A stretch of DNA of 64,000 nucleotides from Theobroma cacao (GCF_000208745.1 NC_030855.1:5150902-5214901), one strand, 5' to 3'. Counted from the first letter of the stretch, positions 1 through 12,956 are shown. Notes: generated by a model from the sequence alone, not told the origin. Program-made: numbers and translations.

Positions 1-2305
1 ACAGTTGTTAAGGCTTATGTCTTTTATTAAAACAAGGCTCAAGCCAAAACTAATCCTCGGGGATACCTTGGCCGAGGCATCTAACCGAGTCCGCCAAGGG
101 TGTTAAAATATTCACACGTGAAACACATTTTTATTTTTAAAACCAGCCGTTCCTTGGCGTTGGCCGAGTTACACATTCACGTGGGGGTTCGACGTGAAGT
201 GAGCTCTAATACTACCCCAGGAGTTACCCTCCTCGCCTCTACAACCGGAGTAACTATATAACTGGGTTTACCGTGCCCCTCTAATAGGCAGTCCACGGAA
301 ACCCGTCACTGCAGTGACTAACCCACCAATTTTAATAAAATTTCGACAGTATAACGTGGCTTTTATTTATTTATCCAGCCTGCATAGTAAAAACAACTTA
401 CATAAATTTCCCAATGCACTCACAAAATATAGCCACATATACTCATTTCTCATAAGCCATTCCTAGGAAAATATATATTTTTCAAGTCAATTTGCAGCCT
501 CCAATTACTCAATTTCATAATCAATACAATATATTTTTATTTGTCACATTTATTCCTAAAACATCAAAAATCCCGTTTTAATCTCGTTTTCATTTCATAA
601 AATACATAAAGGGCATTTAAAAATAAACTCTAGATAATTTACAATAATAATAAGTTTACTCACCGTTTGTACAAACTAAAAGCTTTCTAAGCGCCCCGAT
701 CACTACTCGTCGGGTACGACTTCTTTGCCTTTTCCGGAAGGCTCTCCTCCTAGACACATTACAAAAATTTACACAATTCATCACATTGATGCTAAATCAC
801 TATATAATTAACTTAAATCCTATACTAATGCATGGTATGAAATGCAATAGCCTAAAACGGCTTAAACGCGGTATTAACCTATTTTTGGCACTTTGCCCGA
901 TAAATTGCTAACGCGCTCCATTTTAGCTCTAAATCATCCCATTCTCTCTCCAACATTTCTAACCATTAAATATCAGCCAATAACCTTCTAAAAACAACAA
1001 AATCAGCTCACTCCCTTCCTTGGAAAATTCGGCCAAAAATGGGACATTAACTCGGTTAATTTTCTACTTTGTTTTTCTATCACGTTTAATCGTTTTTCAT
1101 CATTTTCTCTTCATTTTCCTTAGAATAAAATCAATTCATCATCATTGTACAGCATTGAGCATCCAGCCAAGAGTGGGTATTGTGAAAATTTAATGATTTC
1201 TTGCCCAATTTAATTTCTAAACACATTTAACTAACTAAAACTATCAATTTAACTAAAAATCAAAACCTAAAAATTTCAATTTCTCTCCCCTAGAATTTCG
1301 TCCAGCCCTTGATATCACTTTTTGATCTCTCTCCTCAAGCATGCTAAATGGAAATAAAGGCATAGGAAAGGTAGAAATCAAGCTAAAATCGAAAAATCTT
1401 ACCGTTAGACGCGTAAACGGTCGAAAACCGCGAATTTCCCTTTGAATTTTCTTGTTTCTCTTTGGTTTTTCTTTTTTTCTTCCTTTCCTCTCTATTTCCT
1501 CTCTTTTTCTTCCTTATGGCCGGCCAGCACTCAAAATTTGGGTTTAAATGGCTGACTTTTCATTAAAATAATATTATTTCATTAAAAAATGCCACGTGTC
1601 ACTTTCCCATTGGCCCATTTTTAAAATTTCATCCATTTGTTTCCAAATTTTCACCATACACTTGTCTCATATATTCATAGCTTAGATAAAATTCTCAGAC
1701 TCATCCAAAGTCTCGGTGGAGTAATTTTTGAAATTTACACTTTTGCCCCCGTAAAAGTCAAAAATTACATTTTTGCCCCAAAAACTGAAAAATTGCCCAT
1801 AGACATATTTTTCATCCCTTATACTCATACCATTCTCCAATTTGTCAAATTTGATCTAAATTCTCTCAAAATCTCAAATTTTGTCCGTGGGTGGCAAAAT
1901 TACGATTTTGCCCCTACACTCCAAAAATCACCAGAATTAAACTTTTTCACTTCCTATCATTAAATTATACTCCAAATAGTTAATCTTGGTCAAAAATTTC
2001 ACTCCATGATCAAATTATTATCTTAGGTGGCAAAATGACGATTTTGCCCTTGAATATCAAAATTTCTAATTTTACCCCAAATGAACCCTCGAACTCCGAA
2101 CAATCATTTTTAGTCATTCCTGGACTATAAAATATTAAATTTCATCCTACAATTCCTATTTGAACTAGTTCGAGGTTAAATCAATTTAAGTGTACCGTTA
2201 GGTACAATATCAGGTTTCGTCTATTCTTAGGTGTTTTTCTAGCGTAATAACATGCTACTCAATGCATGTATGTCATGACATGTATTTATAGGGTCGGGTT
2301 TTACA
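1..2305 (+). mobile_element. Long LTR of a TGTCACGACC-family element, left end outside the window
   Basis: This stretch aligns by eye with the LTR at 12957-15619. Shared blocks include the 'ggggatacc...gaggcatct...ccgag' region near 60-100 (compare 13580-13615) and the long block of 'ttttgcccc' phrases at 1740-1920 (compare 15187-15365). It ends at 2305 in GGGTTTTACA, the counterpart of GGGTTTGACA at the other copy's end. The first roughly 570 bp of the family consensus lie left of the window. The sequence resumes at 2306 inside a Copia gag, so this LTR was inserted into that element. The GAGGC at 2306-2310 would be one half of a target duplication, but its partner is outside the window. No protein-coding gene is credible here. 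Copies of this family occur three times in the window. Confidence 0.8.
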
Positions 2306-2329
2306 GAGGCCGAAACCAATTTGGTCCAA

Positions 2330-3722
2330 ATCAATTTTAAGGCAATCAATACATTGCATTGTGCTCTAACTCCCATCGAATTCAATAAAGTATCAAGCTG
2401 TACCACAGCAACATAGGTGTGGGATAAACTTAGGATTATCCATGAAGAGACTTCTCAAGTCGAGGAGTCTAAGATAGCCCTCTTGACACATAATTATGAA
2501 ATGTTTAAGATGGAGCCCGGTGAAGATATCACTAGCATGCTAGATAGATTCACAAACATCACAAACAAACTTAGTTAACTAGGCAAACCAATTCTTGAGC
2601 ATGAAATTGTTAAAAAACTTCTTATAAGCCTACCCAAAAATTGAAAGCCTAAGGTGACAGCCATCTAAGAAGCCAAGGATTTAAATGTTATAACTTTGGA
2701 TGAAATTTATGGTTCTGTCCTTACTCATGAGCTAGAACTCAAGGAAGTGGAAAAATAAGATAGAAGCGAAGCAAAAGAAAAAAAAGAAGAGCATCGCCCT
2801 AAAAGCCAATATTCTTGAAGAAGAACTGGATGAGCTATCCTGTGATAATGATGAAGAATTGGCACTGGTTGCAAGGAGATTTAGAAAGCTTATGGGCAAA
2901 AGAAATCTTAGACTAGCTAGAAGAGGGTTTAGAAGAGATCAAGGTTCTCCATGGAGAACCAAAAATAAAAATGACTTCAACAAAAAGGAAGAGCTTACAT
3001 GCTTTGAATACAAAAAGCTTGAACATTTCAAGTCCGAATGCCCTTTACTGAAAGAAGAAACTCTAATGAAAAACAAGAGATCAAATAAGACAATGGTGGC
3101 AGCTACTTGATCAGATAGTGATACTTCAAGTTCTGAAGCTAAGGAAGAAAAAGCTGAAGAAAGAACAAACCTGTGTTTGATGGCACGCGATGATGAATCC
3201 AAGGTATCTTCATCCCTTTGCAATATTTCTATTGATGAACTTCAAAATGAATATGAATGTTTATATGAGGAATTTGAAAAACTTGTTTAGAAATACAAGA
3301 CTTTAAAGAAAAAGTTAGCATCTTTAGAATCAGATTTGGAAAAGATTAAACTTGACTTTGATTCTATTTTTGAACAAAAAAATTTTCTACAAATTGAATT
3401 GGAGCACTCAAAAATAGATTTTGAAACTCTAAAATTAGAATTTGAAAGCAAAACTAAAGTTTTACAAAAGGTAAGTGAAGAAAATGCTGCACTCAAAAGT
3501 TTGAAAAATGAAACTTCAAGCATAAATGCATACCACAAGAGAAATTCTGTTAGGGCAGCATCTAGGTGTTATTCTTGTAATAGAATTGGTCATTTATCAT
3601 ATGATTGCTATAGAAAAAGAAGTGTACAAACAATAAGAAAAATATGGGTTCCAAAAGGATCTTATGTTGCTGCTAATAATCAAGGACCCATCAAGGTATG
3701 GGTACCTATTAAGAAAAACTGA
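2330..3722 (+). pseudogene. Copia gag remnant with two zinc knuckles
   Basis: Translation of 2330-2860 gives a Copia capsid-like region (UBN2/DUF4219 type, with the pattern 'VWDKL...EESKI...MLDRFTNI...LGKP'), broken by several stop codons. A first CCHC zinc knuckle at about 2999-3045 is damaged: its second cysteine is tyrosine and the usual glycine before histidine is glutamate. A second knuckle at 3567-3608 keeps the C-x2-C-x4-H-x4-C spacing. Between them lies a Glu/Lys-rich, probably coiled-coil stretch (3336-3530). The gag start has been lost to the inserted LTR. The protein would have packaged the element's RNA. Confidence 0.8.
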
Positions 3723-3779
3723 ATATTTGTTTTGTAGATTGAGCTGCACTCAAAAGTCACATGTTCAAGAGCTCAACTA

Positions 3780-5290
3780 AAGGGGAAACAGCTTTGGTAT
3801 ATGGACAGTGGTTGCTCAAGGCACATGGCTGGAGATGAAATGCTATTTGCTCACCTAGACAAAAGAAAGGGAGGTATTGTATCCTTTAATGATGATTCAA
3901 AAGGTAAAATTCATGACATAGGAACAGTTGGTAAGAACTCCTAAACTTAAATTAGTCATGTATTGTTGCTTAAAGGTTTGAAACATAATTTATTAAGCAT
4001 TAGCCAATTGTGTGACAAAGGTTTTAAGGTATGCTTTGAATCAACAAAATGTGAAGTGATAGATATAAGCACTAACAAAATCTCATTTATAGGAAAAAGA
4101 ATAAAGAATAAGTATGTTGTATTTCTTGAGGAACTTGAAATGGATTGTGAAATTTGTCTTATAGCAAAAGTTGAAAATGATGGCCAGCTATGGCATAGGA
4201 GACTTGGTCATGTGAGCATGCATACCATGTCAAAATTAATTAGGAAAAATCTGGTTATAGGATTGCTTAAGCTTAAACTTGAGGATGATCAAATTTGTGA
4301 TGCATGTCAATTAGGTAAACAAACTAGAACATCTTTTAAAACCAAGAAAGTTATCTCCACATCTAGACCTCTTGAATTGATGCACATTGATCTACTTAGT
4401 ACAATAAGTACAACTAGTCTAGGAGGAAAATCTTATGGCTTTGTAATAGTTGATGACTACTTTAGGTACACTTAGGTATATTTTCTTGCTCATAAGAACG
4501 ATGCTCTACCAGTATTCATAAGTCACTATTGGAAGGTTGAGAATGAAAAAGGACTAGCTATATTTAGTATTAGGAGTGATCATGGAGGTGAGTTTGAAGG
4601 AGATGAATTTGAGAAATTTTTGCAATGAAAAGAGGTTGGATCATAATTTTTCTGCACCTAGAACACCCCAGCAAAATAGAGTTGTAGAGAGAAAAAACTG
4701 AACCTTGAAAGAAATGGCTTGAACTATGCTATGTAAGAATAATCTACCTAAATACTTTTGGGCAGAAGTTGTTAAGATAGTAGCTTATATCCTTAATAGA
4801 GTGTCTATAAGAGCCAAGATATCAAAGACCCCATATGAGCTGAACAAAGGTAGAAAACCAAATATCTCTCACCTTAGGAGCTTTGGCTGCAAATGCTTTA
4901 TGTTAAATAATGGAAAATAGCCTTTAGAAAAGTTTGATGTAAAGAGTGATGAAGCTATATTTTTAGGATATACATTAAACTCAAAAGCCTATAGAGTCTT
5001 CAACAAAAGATCTTTAACAGTTGAAGAATCCATCCATGTAGGTTTTGATGAATCCAATACCCTACAAAAGGAAATTTCTGATGATGAAAATGATACGGAT
5101 GTCCTTGAAAGACAAATGGAAAAGATGAGTTTAGATGATAAGAAAAATAGTGAGGAAAATACCCTAGGTAGAGAAACAGAACCTCCACCCTTAGAAACCT
5201 TACAAAGGACTGAAAATCAACATCATGATCTTTCAAAGAGCTGGAGGTACATCAAGGATCATCTACAAGAGTAAATCATAGGTGACATTT
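3780..5290 (+). pseudogene. Copia protease and integrase remnant
   Basis: The protease active-site motif appears as W-Y-M-D-S-G-C-S at about 3796-3820. It is followed after stops by the integrase zinc-binding region, with 'LWHRRLGH' (about 4190) and 'CDACQLGKQ' (about 4300), the HHCC arrangement. The catalytic core shows 'LELMHIDL' (about 4372), 'VDDYFRYT' and 'SDHGGEFEG' (about 4575), which correspond to Asp and Asp/Glu residues of the DDE triad. Stops at about 3943, 4473 and 4626 and a degraded stretch at 4620-4725 break the frame. The linker to reverse transcriptase (4920-5290) is Glu-rich and also interrupted. Confidence 0.82.
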
Positions 5291-5409
5291 CTCATGGAGT
5301 TAAAACTAGAAGAGCAACTAGAGAGACATGTGAGTTTTCAGCATTTATCTCTCAAATTGAGCCTAAAAACTTTGAGGAGGCAGAAAAAGAGGAAAGCTAG
5401 ATAATAGGC

Positions 5410-6880
5410 ATGTAAGAGGAACTTGATCAGTTCAAAAGAAACCATGTGTGGTCATTAGTTTCTAGACGTTTAAACCACCCTATTGTCGGCACAAAATGGG
5501 TGTTTAGTAATAAGGTAGATGAGCAACGAAATGTAGTTAGAAATAAAGCTAGGTTGGTAGCACAAAGATACAACCAAGAGGAAGGAATTGACTATGATGA
5601 AACCTTTGCATCGGTAGCTAGGATAGAAGCCATAAGGTTGTTGCTTGCTTTTGCATGCTTTATGAATTTGAAATTGTTCCAAATGGATGTAAAAAGTGCA
5701 TTTTTAAATGGTTTCATTTAAGAGGAAGTATATGTTGAACAACCTCTTGGATTTGAAAACTTTCAAAAACTAGATCATGTTTTCAAACTTCATAAAGCCT
5801 TGGATAGATTAAAACAAGCTCCTAGAGCTTGGTATGAGAGACTTTCAAAATTTCTGGTTGAAAAAGGTTATGTTAGAGGTAGTATTGATACAACATTGTT
5901 TATCAAAAGATACCTAAATGATTTAATTGTTGTTCAAATTTATGTAGATGACATTGTGTTTGGTGCAACTAATGAGGCTTTATGCAAGAACTTTGCTAAA
6001 GAAATGCAGGGGGAATTTGAGATGAGCATGATGGATGAGCTGAAGTACTTTCTTGGCCTTCAAATCAAATAAAGTGAAAAAGGAATCTTCATCAAACAAG
6101 AAAGATACATTCAAGACATGCTCAAAAGATTTGATATGCTGAAGATGAAATCAATTTACATACTAATGAGTCCATCCACCGACTTTATGTAGATGAAAAA
6201 GAAAAAGATGTTGATCAAAAGCTATATAGAGGTATGATCGAATCATTACTCTATTTAACAACCAGCAGGCCTGATATCCAATTCTCTGTATGTTTCTGTG
6301 CTCGTTTTCAATCTCAACCCAAGGAATCACACTTAACTACTATTAAAAGAATTTTTAGATACCCTTTAGATACACAAACTTTAGGGATATGGTATCCTAG
6401 GGAATCATCATTTAGTTTAATTGGATATTCAGATGTAAATTTTACTAACAGCAAAACAAATAGAAAGAGCACTAGTGAAACCTGCCAGTTTCTAAGTAGT
6501 ATGCTTGTATCATGGCAAGCAAAAAGCAAAATTCAGTTGTTTTCTCTACAGTTGAAGTCGAATATGTATCTTTAGGCAGCTGCCATGCTCAAATATTATG
6601 AATTAAACAACAATTAAAAGACTATGGAATATCAATGCATAACATTCCAATATATTGTGATAATACTAGTGCAATCAACATTTCAAAAAATCCTGTACAA
6701 CATTCTAGGACTAAGCATGTTGAGATTAGACATCACTTTGTTAGAGATCACATAGTGAAAGGTGACATTAAAATTGAGATTGTAAATACTTTACATCAAT
6801 TAGCTGACATCTTCACAAAACCCTTAAATGAGAATAAATTTTGTGAGATTAGAAGAAATTTAGGGATGATTAGTATGTAG
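5410..6880 (+). pseudogene. Copia reverse transcriptase and RNase H remnant
   Basis: The reverse transcriptase begins near 5415 with 'GTKWVF', 'KARLVAQRY', 'VARIEAIRLLLA' and 'QMDVKSAFLNG', all standard Copia blocks. The catalytic Y-V-D-D box lies at 5941-5952, followed by 'FEMSMMDELKYFLGLQIK'. The RNase H part runs from about 6235 to 6880 and ends with 'YCDNTSAINISKNP', 'RTKHVEIRHHFVRDH' and 'LADIFTKPL'. Stops at 5719, 6070 and 6190, and frame changes near 6545-6635, disable it. It lies in pol order directly after integrase and ends at a stop at 6878-6880. Confidence 0.85.
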
Positions 6881-7279
6881 TAGTTGTAGGAAATTTTTTT
6901 TTACACATAAAACAGAAGGCATTTAGTCGATTAAGAGAATCTTAATCAATTAAGAGTATTCTGTCACTTTAAATAATAAGACTCAGTGAGTTAGAGAAGA
7001 ATGAATAAAATAATAAACAGGAATAGTATACCGGGTGAAGGAAATGGGTACAAAAGATAGCCTAGTTGAAAAATAAAAATGATAGGTAATTTTAAAATTT
7101 TGAACAAAAGAAAAACTGACAATATTTAAGGGGGAGACAGATGATTTTTTTTTTAGAGAATTAAACTGCCCTTAACTCCTCCTCTCTACACTTTCTCTCT
7201 TTTAAAATCGACCCATCTAAAACTGAAACCCCTCCCTTTCAAACTCTTGAAACCTTGAATCAGAAATTTCTCGAACCAA
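6881..7279 (+). other. Copia spacer between pol and the downstream ORF
   Basis: No coding signal is visible. The stretch contains 'tttagtcgattaagagaat' at about 6921, a relative of the palindromic TTAGTCGACTAA motifs in the 3' LTR. A purine-rich tract, 'aagggggagacagatga', lies near 7129 and resembles an extra polypurine tract. Such secondary tracts before the extra ORF are known in SIRE-type elements. Confidence 0.45.
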
Positions 7280-9162
7280 ATGGCAAAATCAACTCAGTCC
7301 AAAGATATTCTGGAGAAAAAAAAGGGTAAACGTCCATTGGAAGAGAGTCTGTAAACAAATGTATAGAAGAAGAAGAAGAAGAAGATAATGTCCACTACTA
7401 AGATTGGAAAAATTGAAAAATCGTAGGCAAAGAAAGAATACAAAACCGAGAAAAAGAAAGAGAAAGAAAAATCACTCAAGAAAGGTAAGACCTCATCCTC
7501 AAAATTTAGAAATAAATTTCACGAGGATAAATTCAAAAGGATTGAAAATGCCCTTATTACTTGTGATAAAACTATTGATTGGAGTAGTTTTGAGGAGTCT
7601 CTTGAATTTCAAATGGTTTTGTCAGATTATTTTGAAGAGATGAAACTGAAAAAATTTAGTACCTTCAAGAGCCGATCCTATAGTCCTAGTCTAGTTAAAG
7701 AATTTTATGCTAGCATTGCTTTAAATGAAGATGAACTAGAGGACTCAAAAGACTTCAGTAATGAAGGTTTTAATGTCTTTATGAATGGGAAAGAATTTGT
7801 TGCGACAGCAGCAGACTTGGGAAGTTTGCTCAAAATTGAATATGAAGAAGGAGATTTTAAAATGCTTGAGAACTATGATCCATCATCTCTATGGGAGATT
7901 ATAATTGGAAGGAAAGAAAAATACTCTTCTAAAAGTAATGTCGGTCTCATTACAAGCCCCCAAATTAGAATTTTGGATTACTTTATTGCTGCAAACATTC
8001 ATGGCAAAAGTGACAGTTTTGGCTACATTAGCCTTCATGATTTATGGCTAATGGAGCATGCATTCAATGGCACTCTACTCAATCTAGACAGATTTATGAT
8101 TGAAAGGATGAGAAGAGCCTATTGAGAAGACAAAATAAATTAGCCTTATGGAAATGTCATCACATCTCTAATACAAAAGAAGGGAATTTCGAGCTCTAAG
8201 TATGAAGCAGACAAAGTAAAGAGCAAAGACCAAGCTATTTACCTTGAGAGTTTGCCTAAAATGGGGTATAAACTTGATGGAGAGAAATATGTTAAAACCC
8301 CAAGGCCACTTTTGGAAAAGAGTCTTCGCTCCTTGCTCAACCAGAAACAGCTCCATCACAATTTTCTAATGAAATACTTTTCAACCTGTTCATAAGGATT
8401 AATGGAATGTTGACTGATCAAAGAGTAAGAATGCAGAAAATTGAAGAAAAATTGGTAGAGCTCGAAAATATATTGAAGGAAAAAGAAAAAATGCCGTATG
8501 AACCTGCAGCTGCTGATTCCTCTGCAACTCCAAGTCTTGCAGAAGGACAAGGTGCTGCAAGTTCTACTTTCCAAGCCGAGGGTCATGAACCTGAAGTGGA
8601 TCAACTAAGGAAAACCCCCTCACCTGAACCACAAAAGGAAGCTAAATTAGAACAAGGAACTGAGGTGCTTGGCTCACTGGATAAAAATCCTCCATCTCCT
8701 CTGGAATCTTAGAAAGAGCATCTTTCTCCTCCTCGTTCTGAGAAAGTATCAATCGTGGACATTTTTCATCAGATGGTCAGGGAAGAGCAGGCAGAAAAGG
8801 AAACAGCTGAAGCACAAGCACAGAAGTCTACATTCACTAAACCAGCTCCCACAACAGAAAAAAAATCGAGTAAAGGAAAAGAAACTGCTGCAGCTCCACA
8901 GGCCAAATCAAAACCACCTAGCAAAGGAAAGAAAACAATGGCCACCAAGACCAAGTTCCTCAAAAGAAAAAAATTCTCCAGAATAGTTGAAAAAGCTAAG
9001 CCATCAGCCATCTCTTCTCCACAAGACCCCTTGAAAATTTTTGATAGATCATCACCTGAACCTTCACCACAAAAATCACCAACAGAACCCTTACCTGAAC
9101 CTTTAAATGTTTTCTATGGCACTAATGAGTCTACCTGTTCACCCTCTTCAGAAGATGATTGA
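7280..9162 (+). pseudogene. Extra ORF downstream of Copia pol (SIRE-type, env-like position), broken
   Basis: An ATG at 7280 opens a Lys-rich N-terminus that is soon frameshifted. The best preserved part, 7613-8125 (about 170 codons), looks like the plant transposon-protein domain found downstream of pol in many SIRE-like elements, with pattern 'FYASIAL', 'GKEFVATAADLGSLL' and 'LWEII'. A degraded link (8126-8400) leads to a coiled-coil (from about 8407) and a Pro/Ser/Lys/Glu-rich tail (8500-9162) with one stop at 8710. I see no signal peptide or clear membrane anchor, so an envelope role is not supported. The function of this protein family is not established. Confidence 0.65.
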
Positions 9163-9848
9163 GCACACTTAGGATTTGATGATTACAAAAAAAGGGAAGA
9201 ATATGGTAGAAAATTTAGGGGAGACTTAGGGGTAATTTAAGAACATTGACTACTATTTTTGCCTTGACTGTTGAATAATTAAATTTGACTTTGATGATAA
9301 TGTTTTTGGATACTGATAAACATTGCTGTTTATGTTTTTGGATGTCAACAAGTTGGATGTTGAATATTTAAATCTGTTATTGAAGTTTTTACCATTAAGT
9401 TTCTGCTGCTACTTTGGTGTTGATATTGGGTTGTCATGCTGATGATTGATCTTTAGTATGATAATGTGAATGGATTGTTTTTATAAATGAATATGGATGT
9501 TATTTATACTATACTTGTTGGATGATAAATGGCATAGATAAAATCTGGTAACAATATGTTGTTAACAGACACAGCTGATATATTGATGATAATCTGTCAA
9601 CAGTCACCTACTATCAATTACTCTATATATTTACATATATATATATATATATTCTGAATATATAATGTCATTATCTGTATAACATGAATAAAAAAATTTG
9701 CTAGAATGAATAAGTAAAATAAGCACACACTAAGGGGGAACACACACTTAGGGGGAGAAATCCTCATATTGTGTAGAACTAAAAAAGAATAAAAGGACAT
9801 TGTGTTGTTAATCAAGGAATGTCTTGTCATCATCAAAAAGAGGGAGAT
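9163..9848 (+). other. Copia 3' untranslated region and polypurine tract
   Basis: AT-rich non-coding sequence contains a TA dinucleotide run near 9636-9652 and purine stretches near 9731-9761 ('aagggggaacacac', 'agggggagaa'). The polypurine tract is 'aaaaagagggaga' at about 9835-9847, immediately before the LTR start at 9849. This tract primes plus-strand DNA synthesis in LTR elements. Confidence 0.6.
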
Positions 9849-11015
9849 TGTTGGCTCTATTAGTTTTTGATGATAATAAAACATTCCTATTCATTTGTGT
9901 CTAATAATTCTATTTGAGTGTGCAGGACAAAAATTATATACCAATGGTAAATAAATAATTCCATAAGACATATCAAAAAGTATATGCATAATAAGCCATA
10001 ACTAATCAATAATAAAGAAGCTTTTTAGTTGAATAATGAAAGGTTAGTCAGCTAAAATTCAAATCAAAAGTTGGTGGGCTCAAGAATATTGAGAAACAGA
10101 AAAGACTTAGTTGACCAATAAGTGGGTTAGTCAACTTAGAAGCTATTGCTAGAAATCTGGACTTTAAGACAGAACCAACTTAGTCGACAAAGAAGTAAGT
10201 TAGTCGACTAAGTGCTCACTGCCAGAAACTAAAAACAAAAAACAGAGACAACTTAGTCGACTAAGACATAAGTTAGTTGACTAAGAGCATTTTGCTAGAA
10301 AATTTGAATTGTGCACTAAAAGACGGATTAATGGCCAAAACTACAACAAAACTGTTTCCAACGGTCAAAAACTGTCTAACTCACTTCAAAGCTAATTTTC
10401 CAAGTATAAAAGGAACTTCCAACGGCTAGAAATGCAATCAAGGCTTCCAAGAACACAAAAGAGCTCAAAAAACCAGCAAATACTCTCTGCTCATTTATTG
10501 CACTCAACTCTTATCTTTGTAATTATGATCTACACTTCACTTTGTACCACTTAGATCAAACTTGTGATCATAGGTACACTCTTATCACTTCTCTCCTTGT
10601 ATTCTTAAAGTGAACGGGTCACTCTAAGGGATTGATTCAAGTTAGGATTGCTTAATTGAGTATAGGTTCTAACTTAGCCTTGAAAAGTTAGGTGTTGGGT
10701 TTTAATTGATCCCAGTAAAAACTATTGTGAAAGGTTTTGGCTAAACTTGGTAAAAGCCATTGTAAAAGCTTGGTGAAAACTTGTGAATTTCACTGTTCTT
10801 AGTGGATTGATTGAAATATTCTTGGTTGAACAATCAAGGTAGTGGATGTAGGTCTTGGACCGAACCACTCTAAATTCTGCTGTATTATCTACTCTGTTTT
10901 TATTTTTATTTTCATTCCTTATCTTCACTTGCATTTGTCCCCATTTAAAGCAAATTTTTGAAAGAGTCAAATTGTGCTATTCACCCCCCTTTTAGCACAT
11001 TTACTTAGACCAACA
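9849..11015 (+). repeat. 3' LTR of the Copia element (1167 bp)
   Basis: It starts TGTTGG and ends CCAACA, a perfect 6-bp terminal inverted pair with canonical TG...CA ends. It follows the polypurine tract directly. The opening 'tgttggctctattag' followed by 'tgatgataataaaac', and the C-rich end near 10980, match SIRE/Maximus-type LTRs as I know them. The following 5 bp (11016-11020) are TAATC; the matching target-site copy would lie beyond the missing 5' LTR. Confidence 0.85.
10105..10323 (+). repeat. Three 73-bp tandem units carrying pairs of TTAGTCGACTAA-like palindromes
   Basis: Six palindrome-like boxes occur at 10105, 10125, 10178, 10198, 10251 and 10271. Within each pair the boxes are 20 bp apart, and pairs recur every 73 bp. 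The best copies, at 10198 and 10251, contain the full palindrome TTAGTCGACTAA; the others carry one or two changes. The sequence between pairs is diverged, so the boxes are the best kept part. They lie about 250 bp inside the LTR, upstream of where a promoter would be expected. Confidence 0.8.
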
Positions 11016-12956
11016 TAATCCATGATTGTCTAATTAAAGACCAATTGAGGTGGATCCATAATTATGTTCGAACTATCATTTTTCAATCCACATACTTCAA
11101 GACTTCAACACTGAAAATTTGAATTTAGATCAACCTCTTCTTCAATCAGTAATTAGAGTCCTTGTCCAAATCAAATTCTAAAGAAATATAACTCTTAAGG
11201 GGATTATCCTATAAGAGCTCACTACATTGAGGAATCCTACTACAAATTAAGCTCTTATTTGCACATGGACTCCAAGCAAAAACCACACAACAAACAAGCT
11301 GGAACATTATCCTCTTAGTCTAAAATATTGAAATAGCTCCACCTCCCTTAAAACACCATCTTTAGCCAACTCATCAGCAACATTATTAGCTTCCCTTAAA
11401 GTGTGCATCGCTCTCTAAATGGATATTAAGTTTTACAAGCATCCAATAATAAGCATATATTGCCTAAATTGCCGAGGTACTTTTGAAGGATTATTGACCC
11501 ACATAACCATATTCCAAGAGTCATTCTTTATCCACAATTTCACTTGTACATTCATCAAGTATCTATTAAACAAAAAGAAGGCTTCTCTGATTGCTTAAAT
11601 CTCTGCATGATTCGCATCATAAACAACAACTGACTTGAAAAATTTGATAATGGTTTCTCCCATACAGTCATGTAGAATCCCCTCAATTCTTGCCTCTCCC
11701 AAATTTCTAGCTAAAGTTTCATCTACATTAAACTTAACCCACTTTGCTTGAGGAGCCTCTTGTATGGGATTTTTCCTTACTACCTTTGAATTCTAAGTTA
11801 TGACTACTTAAACCAGGTTCCTGAAAACGTCTTTAGCCAATTTCTTTATCTCTGGCCACCTAACTTTACTCCAAATAGTAACTTGAAGTTTAATTAAATC
11901 AATAGTTGTTCAACATCCCAAATCCTCCCATAGAAACTATGTCATTGCGGTAAAGCCAAATTGACTAAGAAATTGCATAAAAAGCAATCAGCCAAATTTT
12001 CATCCTATCACCTTAAATCCTTACTGATCTATAAGCTAAGAAAAAATTCTTTGGATTATTAAGAGTCACCTAATTAACCTCTTAATCAAAGAATCACTTA
12101 CCCCATAGCCTCTATGTTTTCTCACAAGTGAAGAAAAGATGGTTCACAGTTTCTAGACAATTGCTACAAAGAACGTATTTTGCTTTTTCCTCCCCATTTA
12201 GTTTTCTTTTCACTAATTCATCTTTGATAGCAGTTCTCTCACATCAATTGCCACACAAATACCTCCATTCTAAATGGTGCATATCCAGGCCAAATAACAA
12301 AAAAACTTAGAGGAAAACATACCGCTCGGAGAAGGTTTCCAAATAATCCCATCCTTGAATCCATCACTTAATGTATGCTCCCTTAAGTAACTCCATAACC
12401 TTGTCCACTACTCAAATTCTTAGCCAAAGAGTTGCCTCTTAAGTTCAATTTGCCACTGCCACCTATTCTTTGACCATTGCCCATACTCACATAATCTACC
12501 TTCTTTGTTCAGAGCTAACGTAAACAACCTTAGAAATTCCACCTTTAATATCATATCCTTCAACCATGCATCATGCCAAAATAAAATTGAAGTACCATCA
12601 CCTACAACTTCTAAATTAGTTATAACCTTCAAGAAAAATTTATTAGTAGGCATTACAAAAGATATGATATTTTTCCAAATATTAGAGCATTTACGAGTAA
12701 TAACAGCTTTGGCTAACAGGGCACACGGATCATAATCATTCTTTGTTGCCACAATTCTTCTTTCTAATTTCCATATCTCCACAACCATTTCGTAAGAAGT
12801 CCTTTATTTCTAATTTCAAGATCTACAAGTCCCAGACCTCCATCTTCCTTAAAATCACAAATTGATTCCCATTTGATATAATGCACCCCCTATTATGATT
12901 AACTCATTTATAAAGGAATTTACATTGAATTCTAATTCATCTTGTATCCCACATGG

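Larger units (their letters stand above)
2306..11015 (+). mobile_element. Decayed Ty1/Copia retrotransposon, SIRE/Maximus-like, 5' end missing
   Basis: The order is gag remnant, zinc knuckles, protease, integrase, reverse transcriptase, RNase H, then a further ORF, a polypurine tract and a 1167-bp 3' LTR. Integrase before reverse transcriptase is the Copia order. The extra ORF after pol, and the phrase 'catcatcaaaaagaggga' just before the LTR, fit the SIRE/Maximus lineage. Many in-frame stops and frameshifts interrupt every domain, so it cannot move by itself. The 5' LTR and gag start are not visible because an unrelated LTR (1-2305) interrupts gag. The right edge at 11015 joins LINE sequence. 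Confidence 0.88.

Noticed and set aside
7280..9162. Calling the extra Copia ORF a viral envelope gene
   Set aside because: No signal peptide, transmembrane anchor or fusion-type region is visible; only its position after pol is env-like.
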